NCBI GenBank assembly: GCA_902479075.1
Contig: CABSNK010000010.1
Span: 15,347-79,346 of the forward strand
Direction of reading: 5' to 3'
Source: an uncultured Collinsella sp.
GTDB lineage: Bacteria > Actinomycetota > Coriobacteriia > Coriobacteriales > Coriobacteriaceae
Length of the DNA: 64,000 nt
Shown: positions 1-7,958 of the stretch, piece after piece
Numbering within the stretch: the stretch's first letter is position 1
Layout of the letters: each line of letters begins with the position of its first letter
Made by a program: the position numbers and the translations under genes
The notes under the pieces: generated by a model
Databases searched by the model: none
Seen by the model: the letters and a program-made list of their open reading frames with translations, nothing else
Told to the model about the DNA's origin: nothing

Positions 1-705
1 GATGCAATCGGTGGCGGGCACGACCTCGCCGCGGTCCTGCGTCTTGCCCGACTGTTCGCCGACCCACACCTCGGAACGACCCTGGACGCCCCAGGTTTGC
101 ACGTACTCGATGGCACCCGTGCCCTCGACTTTGAGCTTGGGCTCGATGGTCGTAGCCTGCACCTCGTGCTTCTCGTAGACGTTGCGGCCATCCTTAATCG
201 TGATCTTCTCGCCGCCGGTAAGCTCGCGGCTATCCCACTTGCCCTGCTTTACACGCTTGCCGTCAACCTTCACCGACAGCTTTTCGCCGCCATGGCGCTT
301 GAGCACGCTGTCGTCGACCGCCAGCAAATCGCCGGCGGAATAGGTGTCGGTCAACTCCTGATCGTCGATAAGCGTCTGCAGCGTAGAGCCCACGCGCACC
401 GCGGTCTGCTCTCCGTTGAGCACGACGTCCACACTACGGTTGATATAGCCCACAACGGCGGCGACAAACAGTACGAACGCGCAGCCCACGGCGATGAGCG
501 CGTAGGGCAGGCGAGACGAACGGCGGGGCGAACGCCCGTTGCCGATGCGTGCGCTGCGATCGCTAAACCCACGGCTGTGGTTGAGGTACACCGCGCCGGG
601 CTTACGACGACGGCGGCGCTGGCCGCTGGGCAGCTGCCCCAAATCGCGACGCGCCGTCGAGCGCGCACTCGATCGCCCGTTAACATTAGATCCGTTTTGG
701 CGCAT
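1..705 (-). CDS. Membrane-anchored extracytoplasmic protein, N-terminal part (cut by window edge)
   Basis: The frame is open from an ATG at 705 to base 1 (235 codons), so the C-terminal part is missing. A purine-rich ribosome binding site (GGGGGAGGG) lies just upstream. Residues 1-65 are very basic and polar (cytoplasmic side), residues about 66-87 form one hydrophobic membrane segment, and the rest faces outward. The stretch after the membrane (VDVVLNGEQ, then V-x-V and L-I-D spacing) resembles the short DUF348-type repeat found in wall-binding proteins such as RpfB. The catalytic part, if any, is outside the window, so no enzyme function is assigned; a cell-wall enzyme is only a guess. Confidence 0.6.
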   Translation of the reverse strand, partial: MRQNGSNVNGRSSARSTARRDLGQLPSGQRRRRRKPGAVYLNHSRGFSDRSARIGNGRSPRRSSRLPYALIAVGCAFVLFVAAVVGYINRSVDVVLNGEQTAVRVGSTLQTLIDDQELTDTYSAGDLLAVDDSVLKRHGGEKLSVKVDGKRVKQGKWDSRELTGGEKITIKDGRNVYEKHEVQATTIEPKLKVEGTGAIEYVQTWGVQGRSEVWVGEQSGKTQDRGEVVPATDCI

Positions 706-777
706 GTGCCCTCCCCCATAAACACAGCGAGCCGGAGTTACATGTCTCCGGCTCGCCTCCCATCGTTTGGTATGTCG

Positions 778-1533
778 CTATTTGTTAGCTTTCGACGAGC
801 CCCCGCTCGCCTTTTGATATTCGTCCTTAAAGGCCTTGAACATGCCGCGCGTCTTGCCGAGTTGCTTGCCCAGCGCGCGACTGCCTTTGTCAACGGCAAC
901 CGAGCCCTTGTCGTCGAGCACCTTGGCACCCTTTTTGACCTTGTCGCCCACCACGACACTCGCCTCGGCAGCCTTGGCGGCCGCACCGCCCGAATACCCG
1001 AGCGTCTTGACCTCATCCGAGACGATCATCGCGCCGCTATCGTAGCCGCGCAGCATCGTCGGCGGCACCTGCGTGTCGCCCACCAACATGCTCGACGCAG
1101 CGCTGGCGGTCACATAGAACGTCTGCACAATGCCCGAACGCGGTTTGAACTCAACGTCCGAGCAATAGCCCACGGCATCGCCCGATTCCGTGCGCACGTC
1201 CATACCGACCCAGATAATGCAGTCGTCCAGGTTGATATCGAGGCGCTTGGCAGCGGCGGCATCATAGGTGCCCTTGGCGTCATCGACCGCGATGGCACCC
1301 TCGTAGACACCGATAGCATCGAGCGCCACAAACCGGTCGGGACGCTCGATCATGCCCGCGATATCGGACTGGCGAACCATAAAACCCACCACGCGCGTGC
1401 CGCCCGGCGAAAAGACCGGAAAATGAATCTTACCGAGCTTTTTGGGGCTACGCGGCGTGCCGTCCTTTTTGGTGCGCTTGTCCTCGGCAGGCTTGCGGTA
1501 AACCTTGATGCCGACAAAATCCCCGGTGCGCAT
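778..1533 (-). CDS. PRC-barrel domain-like protein
   Basis: A 251-residue soluble protein starting MRTGDFVGIKVYRK. It seems to hold two PRC-barrel-like halves: residues 1-90 (GKIHFPVFSPGG, VVGFMVRQSDI) and about 95-190 (GDAVGYCSDVEF, then a repeated hydrophobic beta pattern). The C-terminal 50 residues are Lys/Ala/Gly-rich. PRC-barrels are small beta barrels found in ribosome maturation factors and photosynthetic reaction centres; the role here is unknown. Its ATG overlaps the stop codon of the YtxH-like gene by one base (TAATG), so the two are probably translationally coupled, which hints at an envelope or stress-related pair. Domain call by pattern only. Confidence 0.7.
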   Translation of the reverse strand: MRTGDFVGIKVYRKPAEDKRTKKDGTPRSPKKLGKIHFPVFSPGGTRVVGFMVRQSDIAGMIERPDRFVALDAIGVYEGAIAVDDAKGTYDAAAAKRLDINLDDCIIWVGMDVRTESGDAVGYCSDVEFKPRSGIVQTFYVTASAASSMLVGDTQVPPTMLRGYDSGAMIVSDEVKTLGYSGGAAAKAAEASVVVGDKVKKGAKVLDDKGSVAVDKGSRALGKQLGKTRGMFKAFKDEYQKASGGSSKANK

Positions 1534-1922
1534 TATGCCTCGGTCGAAGGCTCCGCAGCCTCGGTGTCGGCCTCGACGGCGTTCTCGACCACGACATCGG
1601 CGGCGGGCGTCACGTTGCCACCCGAGATGGCATCGTTGAGCTGCTCGCGCAGTTGGTCCATGCGCTCGCGGGCCAAGTCGACCTTGGCACGCAGGTCATC
1701 GGTCTTAGCGTCGACCATCGGGCCGAAGTCACTGACCGCGGCGCGGGCCTCCTCGGCACCGTGCTCGTAGGTGTCGCGCATGTTATCCCAAGCATCGTTG
1801 GCGATATCGGCAGCCATGGCGCGGGTCTCGGCACCCGAACGCGGGGCCAGGGCAACGCCGATGATAGCGCCGGCGGCAGCACCAAAGAGCGCGCCGGAGA
1901 CAAAGCTGAAAGTCTTTCCCAT
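1533..1922 (-). CDS. YtxH-like small membrane/stress protein
   Basis: A 129-residue protein with an N-terminal glycine/alanine membrane segment (residues about 4-26, FVSGALFGAAAGAIIG) followed by the APRSG motif typical of YtxH-family general-stress proteins. The rest is a charged amphipathic helix of about 70 residues (DLRAKVDLARERMDQLREQ) and an acidic tail. The start at 1922 was chosen because GGAGAGG lies seven bases upstream; the ATG at 1928 is too close to it. It is the first gene of a two-gene unit with the PRC-barrel gene. YtxH proteins are poorly characterised. Confidence 0.8.
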   Translation of the reverse strand: MGKTFSFVSGALFGAAAGAIIGVALAPRSGAETRAMAADIANDAWDNMRDTYEHGAEEARAAVSDFGPMVDAKTDDLRAKVDLARERMDQLREQLNDAISGGNVTPAADVVVENAVEADTEAAEPSTEA

Positions 1923-2058
1923 GATCATTCCTCTCCTGTGGGCACCTCGGTGCCCACCGTTTGAATGCTGTCCATTATACCCGCAGCGCAACACTTGCCG
2001 CCCCGCTCATCTGCGTACGGTAAAAGCGCAGGTAGACGGCGGCGATAAACGCGTGAGC

Positions 2059-2892
2059 TTACTCCCGCGGCAGGGCCGGCATGGTCACCGTGGCGGCAGG
2101 GTCCTCGCCGGAGCCGTCCACGAGCGGCAGGCTGCCCTCGTGCGCAGCTCCCGCCGGAACCGTTGCCGCACCGCCAAAGACGGCAGCGGGGACCTCGTGG
2201 CTCTCGACGGTCGCGCCTTCGGTATCAATAGCCGCCTGCGGCTCGTCGTCAAAGTTGGGAACGCCCTGGGGCTCGGCAGGCTCGGCGGCCGTATCGGAAA
2301 CGGGCTCGGCAGCGGCTTCACTGCCAACAGCGGCGTCGTCCTCAATGGCATCCCCTGCCACGTCCTCACCATTCGCGGCGGCGACGGCCTCGTGCGGATC
2401 TTTGCCCTCGGCCTCGGCACGCATGCCCAGCACCAGGTTGCGCAGGCCCGCGACCGTGCCCTCCACGTCGGGAGCTGGCTGGTCGGCGTGCAGGTAGGCC
2501 CAGTCCATCATAAAGGTGGCCGAAGACAGCGCACCGATGGTCAGCGCATCATCGGGGCACGAAAGCTCAATCTCAAAGACGCGCTCGTCGTGCTCGCTCA
2601 CGCGGGTGCGGCCGCACGAAATGCTGCCCGCAAGACCGGTCTCGTTCATGAGCTCGACCGTCACGTGCTCAAGCAGGTGGCAAAGCTCGGTCTGGCCCAT
2701 GCAGTCCTGGAACTCGCGACCGGAATCACCCAGGCACAGGTGCTTGGCAATCGCCGGCACCAGGTAATACACGCGCGCCGTGGCCTCGATATCCTCCGAG
2801 GTCATGAGCGGCATGCCGGGGTTCACCAGCACATGCGCGCAGATCTTGTCCTCGCTGACGGTGACCTTAAGGATGTTGAACAGGCCTGCCAT
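2059..2892 (-). CDS. Stand-alone cyanophycin-synthetase N-domain-like protein
   Basis: A 277-residue protein. Residues about 1-160 look like the N-terminal domain of cyanophycin synthetase CphA: CHLLEHVTVELMNETGL followed by SCGRTR matches the family pattern of H-x-I-E-H-x-A-x-E-L-Q ... G-x-G-x-T-R as I recall it. No ATP-grasp or Mur-ligase domain follows; residues 165-277 are an acidic Ala/Glu/Pro-rich tail with no clear fold. The HLLEH sequence (residues 72-76) is an HxxEH pattern, the inverse zinc-binding motif of some metallopeptidases. No cphA or cphB is visible nearby. It starts 24 bases after the CNNM/CBS gene and may share its transcript. Function unknown. Confidence 0.6.
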   Translation of the reverse strand: MAGLFNILKVTVSEDKICAHVLVNPGMPLMTSEDIEATARVYYLVPAIAKHLCLGDSGREFQDCMGQTELCHLLEHVTVELMNETGLAGSISCGRTRVSEHDERVFEIELSCPDDALTIGALSSATFMMDWAYLHADQPAPDVEGTVAGLRNLVLGMRAEAEGKDPHEAVAAANGEDVAGDAIEDDAAVGSEAAAEPVSDTAAEPAEPQGVPNFDDEPQAAIDTEGATVESHEVPAAVFGGAATVPAGAAHEGSLPLVDGSGEDPAATVTMPALPRE

Positions 2893-2916
2893 AACTCTCC
2901 CCTACTCTTCCTTGCC

Positions 2917-4290
<1,374 letters not shown>

Positions 4291-4404
4291 CGGGAGTTTC
4301 TCGAACCTCCAAGATTCGGGACGTTAGGTAGTAAGCGTAGGTGACGGATAGGGCAGTTGCGCCCGGCGGCCGCTTGGATAGGTCCGCGGGCACAGACGCG
4401 ATCG

Positions 4405-5088
4405 CTAGATTACGAAGAGGATCACCGCCATGAACTGGAAGATACTGCCGGCGAGCACCCACAGGTGAAACACACTGTGCAGGTAGCGCACATTTTTAGC
4501 GATGTAGAACGGCACGCCCACGGTGTAGCACACGCCGCCGACAGCGAGCAGGGCAAGTGCCACGGGGTTGAGCAGCGACACGAGCTCGGGCAGCCTAAAG
4601 ACGACGAGCCAGCCCATCAGCAGATAGACCAGGCCGCTTACCCAATGCGGCTGGCGCTCGCGCAGAAAGCACTCGAGGGCGATGCCGATGATGGCGATGG
4701 CCCATACGGCAAAAAACAGCACGGGGCCACCGTCGTTTGCCAGCGTGATGAGGCAAAACGGCGTATAGCTGCCAGCTATGAGCAGGTAGATGCAGCTGTG
4801 GTCGATGATGCGGAACACGCGCTTGGCGCCCGCGGGCTGAATCGCATGGTAGAGCGTGGAGGCAAGGTATTCGAGAATAATGCTGGCGCCGTAGACGATT
4901 GCCGCGGCCATATGCGCCGGACCGCCACCGCGAAGAGCGGCAAATACGATCAGGAGCACAAGGCCTGCGATGCCCAGCAGGCAACCGACACCATGGGTGA
5001 CGGAGTTCATGATCTCCTCGCCCACCGTGTAGTGCGGAACGGCCGCGGCCCCAGGTCGCGGCTTGGAACTGTCGCTCGAATCGGACAT
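4405..5088 (-). CDS. Hemolysin III / PAQR family membrane protein
   Basis: About 227 residues with seven predicted membrane helices. Signature residues of the HlyIII/PAQR (YqfA, TrhA) family are visible: EEIMNSVTHGVG near the N-terminus, EYLASTLYHAI, RVFRIIDHSCIYLLIAGSYTP and VFHLWVLAGSIFQF. These contain the conserved Ser, His and Asp that in the family form a putative metal-binding hydrolase centre. A TTG 18 bases further upstream is possible, but it would place the GGAGG site inside the gene, so the ATG at 5088 was preferred. It is transcribed away from the promoter region at 5196-5254. Confidence 0.88.
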   Translation of the reverse strand: MSDSSDSSKPRPGAAAVPHYTVGEEIMNSVTHGVGCLLGIAGLVLLIVFAALRGGGPAHMAAAIVYGASIILEYLASTLYHAIQPAGAKRVFRIIDHSCIYLLIAGSYTPFCLITLANDGGPVLFFAVWAIAIIGIALECFLRERQPHWVSGLVYLLMGWLVVFRLPELVSLLNPVALALLAVGGVCYTVGVPFYIAKNVRYLHSVFHLWVLAGSIFQFMAVILFVI

Positions 5089-5195
5089 GCCGGTTACATC
5101 CTCCAATGTAAATAGTTCTCAACACTATATCAAAGCGTCTGGGTACGTGCGAAATTTGCACCATATGTGGCCCTTTGTTTACCCATTCTTTGCTT

Positions 5196-5254
5196 GTTGA
5201 CGCATCAACGTCGAACATCCATAATGCGCTTGTTTTAAATGTTGATGTATTAAC
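5196..5254 (+). promoter_or_regulatory. Promoter with two matching 14-bp palindromic operators
   Basis: GTTGACGCATCAAC (5196-5209) and GTTGATGTATTAAC (5241-5254) fit one consensus, GTTGAYGYATYAAC, with arms GTTGA/TCAAC or GTTGA/TTAAC. The centres are 45 bp apart. The first copy contains TTGACG (5197-5202), which is 17 bp upstream of CATAAT (5220-5225), a good -35/-10 pair for the hydrolase gene; the second copy lies just downstream of the expected start. A repressor dimer at each site would block this promoter. The site could also influence the divergent hemolysin III gene. Confidence 0.6.
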
Positions 5255-5274
5255 ATCTTATAGGAAAGCTTCTT

Positions 5275-6240
5275 ATGTCTCAAAACACACGTTCCCATCG
5301 AAAGCTCAAGATAGCCGGCATTGTTGCGCTGGCGCTCGCTGTTACGTTGCTCGGATTTGCCGGCAACTTTTTGTTTGACTTTGCCCTGAACCCCCAAGCG
5401 CCGTACACCATGAAGATGATGCAGGATGGCAAAGACGACAAAAAAGGTGAGCAGCCGGATGCCGAAGAAACCGAGGCGCGGGCGTGGTTTAAAGAGAATC
5501 GCGAGAGCAGCAGCCTCACCGCAGATGACGGAACCGAGCTCGCCGCTTGGTATTTTGCTGCACCGGAGAGCACGCACGACTACGCCGTCTGCCTGCATGG
5601 ATATACCAACGAGCCCATCGGTATGGCCCGATACGCCAAACGATTCCACGACCGCGGCATGAACGTACTCGCACCCGCCGCCCGCGCCCACGAGCGCTCC
5701 GGCGGCGACTATATCGGCATGGGCTGGCCCGAGCGCCTCGACATCGTCGCATGGATCGAGCGAATCGTTCAGGCTGACCCCGAGGCGCGCATCCTGGTCT
5801 TTGGCGAGTCGATGGGTGCGGCAACCGCCATGAACGTCGCGGGGGAATCTCTGCCCGCAAACGTTAAATGCATTATCGAGGACTGCGGTTATACGAGCGT
5901 TTGGGACGAGTTTTCCCTGCAGCTCAAGGATGTGTTCGGCCTGCCCAGCTTTCCCTTGCTCGATGTAGCAAACTTGGTGTGCAACGTGCGCGCGGGCTAC
6001 GACTTTCATAAGGCGAGCAGTGTGGAGCAACTCAAACACGCGACGGTTCCCATGCTGTTTATCCACGGCGACCAAGACACCTTTGTGCCGTACGACATGC
6101 TCGACCAAAACTACGACGCGTGCGCCAGCAAGGTCAAGCAAAAGCTCACCATCCATGGCGCCACCCACGCCAAGAGTGCGCAAGTTGACCCCAAGCTCTA
6201 CTGGAATACGGTCGACGACTTCCTCGATAGGAATTTTTAG
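5275..6240 (+). CDS. Membrane-anchored alpha/beta hydrolase
   Basis: 321 residues. A single N-terminal membrane anchor (residues about 12-38, LKIAGIVALALAVTLLGFAG) places the hydrolase domain outside the cell. The fold shows a CLHGYTNEP oxyanion segment, the nucleophile elbow FGESMGAAT (GxSxG), the acid segment HGDQDTFVPY and a late His in HGATHAKS, so a full Ser-Asp-His triad can be read. It resembles the YqkD-type extracellular serine hydrolases; the substrate is unknown. AGGAAAG precedes the ATG. Its promoter carries twin palindromes, and the unit ends in a large palindrome and a terminator. Confidence 0.85.
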   Translation: MSQNTRSHRKLKIAGIVALALAVTLLGFAGNFLFDFALNPQAPYTMKMMQDGKDDKKGEQPDAEETEARAWFKENRESSSLTADDGTELAAWYFAAPESTHDYAVCLHGYTNEPIGMARYAKRFHDRGMNVLAPAARAHERSGGDYIGMGWPERLDIVAWIERIVQADPEARILVFGESMGAATAMNVAGESLPANVKCIIEDCGYTSVWDEFSLQLKDVFGLPSFPLLDVANLVCNVRAGYDFHKASSVEQLKHATVPMLFIHGDQDTFVPYDMLDQNYDACASKVKQKLTIHGATHAKSAQVDPKLYWNTVDDFLDRNF

Positions 6241-6278
6241 GGAAAAAGCGGCGTCTGGGGATTTATCTAACCCCCTAT

Positions 6279-6408
6279 TTTCGGAAGTATGCGGCAAAAT
6301 CCGGAACTGCCAACCGGACCGCAGTTTTACCAACAATTTATCAGGGGTTTTGTTGCCAAAAAACGTCGTGTGCTCGGCAGTCTCAGAATTTGCCGCATAC
6401 TTCCGAAA
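6279..6408. repeat. Long inverted-repeat element, 20-bp perfect arms
   Basis: A perfect 20-bp arm (6279-6298, core CGGAAGTATGCGG) returns inverted at 6389-6408, enclosing 90 bp with no gene. It sits directly after the hydrolase stop codon and in front of a terminator. The layout (outer arms, about 100-bp core) matches other palindromes in this window, but the arm sequence is different. Confidence 0.75.
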
Positions 6409-6444
6409 AACCGCCTGCGAGCACCGTGCTCACAGGCGGTTTTT
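6406..6444. terminator. Bidirectional rho-independent terminator
   Basis: AAAAACCGCCTG (6406-6417) pairs with CAGGCGGTTTTT (6433-6444), with A-run and T-run on the outer sides so that it can act on both strands. It lies between the convergent hydrolase and DUF362 genes. Confidence 0.85.
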
Positions 6445-6491
6445 GATTGAGTTACGCAACAAAATCGCGTTCTTTGTCCAATAGGACGACG

Positions 6492-7697
6492 CTATTTAAC
6501 CTCGATGAGCTCGTACTTGCTCGTGCCCAAGCCGATCTTCTCGGCATGCGCGATGCACGCGCGCCAGTCGGTGTCGGGATGCGTGATGCAGAAGGGGTCC
6601 TTGGCCTGTTCGCCCTCCAGATGCTCGTGGTTGTGCTCCATCTTGGCCGCGCTATCGGTGAGCTCGGTGTTGGGCAGCGGCTCGGATGCCATGACGGCAT
6701 CGGCGCAGGCCTGGTCGATGGCGACCGGGTCGAAGCTCGCGAACATGCCGATATCGTTGACGATAGGCGTGTCGTTTTCGGGATGGCAATCGCAGTTGGG
6801 GCTGATATCCATGGCAAGCGAGATATGGAAGCTCGGGCGGCCGTCGACGACGGCCTTGGTGTACTCGGCAATCTTGCAGTTGAGCACGTCGGCCGCGGCC
6901 TCATAGCCGGGCTTGATGGCGTCCTGGTTGCACACGCCGATGCAGCGGCCGCAGCCCACGCAGCGATCGTGGTCGATGGCAGCCACGTGCACCGTGCTGG
7001 TGTTGCCGTTGGCAAGCTCGCGCTCGCGGGTGTCGTCGAACGAGATAGCGTTGTGCGCGCAGATCTTTTCGCAGGCATGGCAGCCAACGCAGTGCCCGGT
7101 CGCGACGTTCGGCTTGCCGGCGGCATGCTGCTCCATCTTGCCGGCACGGCTGCCGCCTCCCATACCCAGGTTCTTCATGGCGCCGCCAAAGCCGGCCTGC
7201 TCGTGGCCCTTAAAGTGGGTGAGGCTGATCACGATATCGGCATCCATGAGTGCCTGGCCGATCTTGGCCTCGCGCACATACTCGCCGCCCTCGACCGGGA
7301 CGAGCGCCTCGTCGGTGCCCTTGAGGCCGTCGGCGATGATGATCTGGCAACCCGTGGCATACGGGGTAAAGCCGTTCTGGTAGGCGGTGTCGATGTGCTC
7401 GAGCGCGTTTTTGCGGCTACCGACATAAAGCGTGTTGCAGTCGGTGAGGAAGGGCTTGCCGCCCAGCTCCTTCACGACATCCGCGACGGCGCGGGCGTAG
7501 TTGGGGCGCAAAAAGCTCAGGTTGCCCAGCTCGCCAAAGTGAATCTTGATGGCGACGAACTTGTTCTCAAAGTCAATCTGCTCGATACCGGCGTGACGGA
7601 TGAGGCGCTTGAGCTTGTCGAGCTGGCTCTCGCGAGCATGCGTGCGCAGGTTCGTAAAGTACACCTTAGCGGGTGCTGCGGGTGCAGTTGCGGTCAT
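6492..7697 (-). CDS. DUF362 family protein with two 4Fe-4S ferredoxin motifs
   Basis: 401 residues. An N-terminal DUF362 domain (residues about 8-190; KVYFTNLRT, FLTDCNTLYVGSR, GHEQAGFGGAMKNLGMGGGSRAGK) is followed by a ferredoxin insert with two CxxCxxCxxxC clusters: HCVGCHACEKICAHNAI (about 203-219) and RCVGCGRCIGVCNQDAI (about 245-261). The C-terminal part returns to DUF362 (NDIGMFASFDPVAIDQACADAVM). Such proteins are common in anaerobes and are presumed electron carriers or Fe-S-dependent enzymes of unknown reaction. GAGGGGA precedes the ATG. It stands alone on its strand. Confidence 0.85.
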   Translation of the reverse strand: MTATAPAAPAKVYFTNLRTHARESQLDKLKRLIRHAGIEQIDFENKFVAIKIHFGELGNLSFLRPNYARAVADVVKELGGKPFLTDCNTLYVGSRKNALEHIDTAYQNGFTPYATGCQIIIADGLKGTDEALVPVEGGEYVREAKIGQALMDADIVISLTHFKGHEQAGFGGAMKNLGMGGGSRAGKMEQHAAGKPNVATGHCVGCHACEKICAHNAISFDDTRERELANGNTSTVHVAAIDHDRCVGCGRCIGVCNQDAIKPGYEAAADVLNCKIAEYTKAVVDGRPSFHISLAMDISPNCDCHPENDTPIVNDIGMFASFDPVAIDQACADAVMASEPLPNTELTDSAAKMEHNHEHLEGEQAKDPFCITHPDTDWRACIAHAEKIGLGTSKYELIEVK

Positions 7698-7780
7698 AGA
7701 TCTATCCCCTCGGTCTATATGGCGTTACAGACATAGGAGATGGTACCCGTTGAAGCGGGGTTAATGTCAAGCACGGCGCC

Positions 7781-7958
7781 CAGTCATTGGGTACTCATTG
7801 GGGACAGACTTAAATGAGTGCCTCGCCACCTGGCAGCTAGGGACGTTCCTTTTCTGCCGGCAGTTAGGGACAGTCCTTGCCAGCACGGCCGGCGAGCCGG
7901 CGAATCGGCAAAGACTGTCCCCGATGACTGGTCGTTTAAGAACGTCCCCAATGACTAC
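7781..7958. repeat. Nested palindromic element (GGGGACGTTC type), copy 1
   Basis: This 178-bp block shares long stretches with 11438-11621: an inner arm reading GGGACAGTCCTTGCC that returns as GGCAAAGACTGTCCCC, a central CCGGCGAGCCGG palindrome, and a right outer arm TTTAAGAACGTCCCCAATGACT. The left outer arm has diverged (TCATTGGGTACTCATTGGGG). It begins exactly at the 3' end of the ABC permease gene, whose stop codon (7955-7957) lies inside the arm. Confidence 0.8.
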
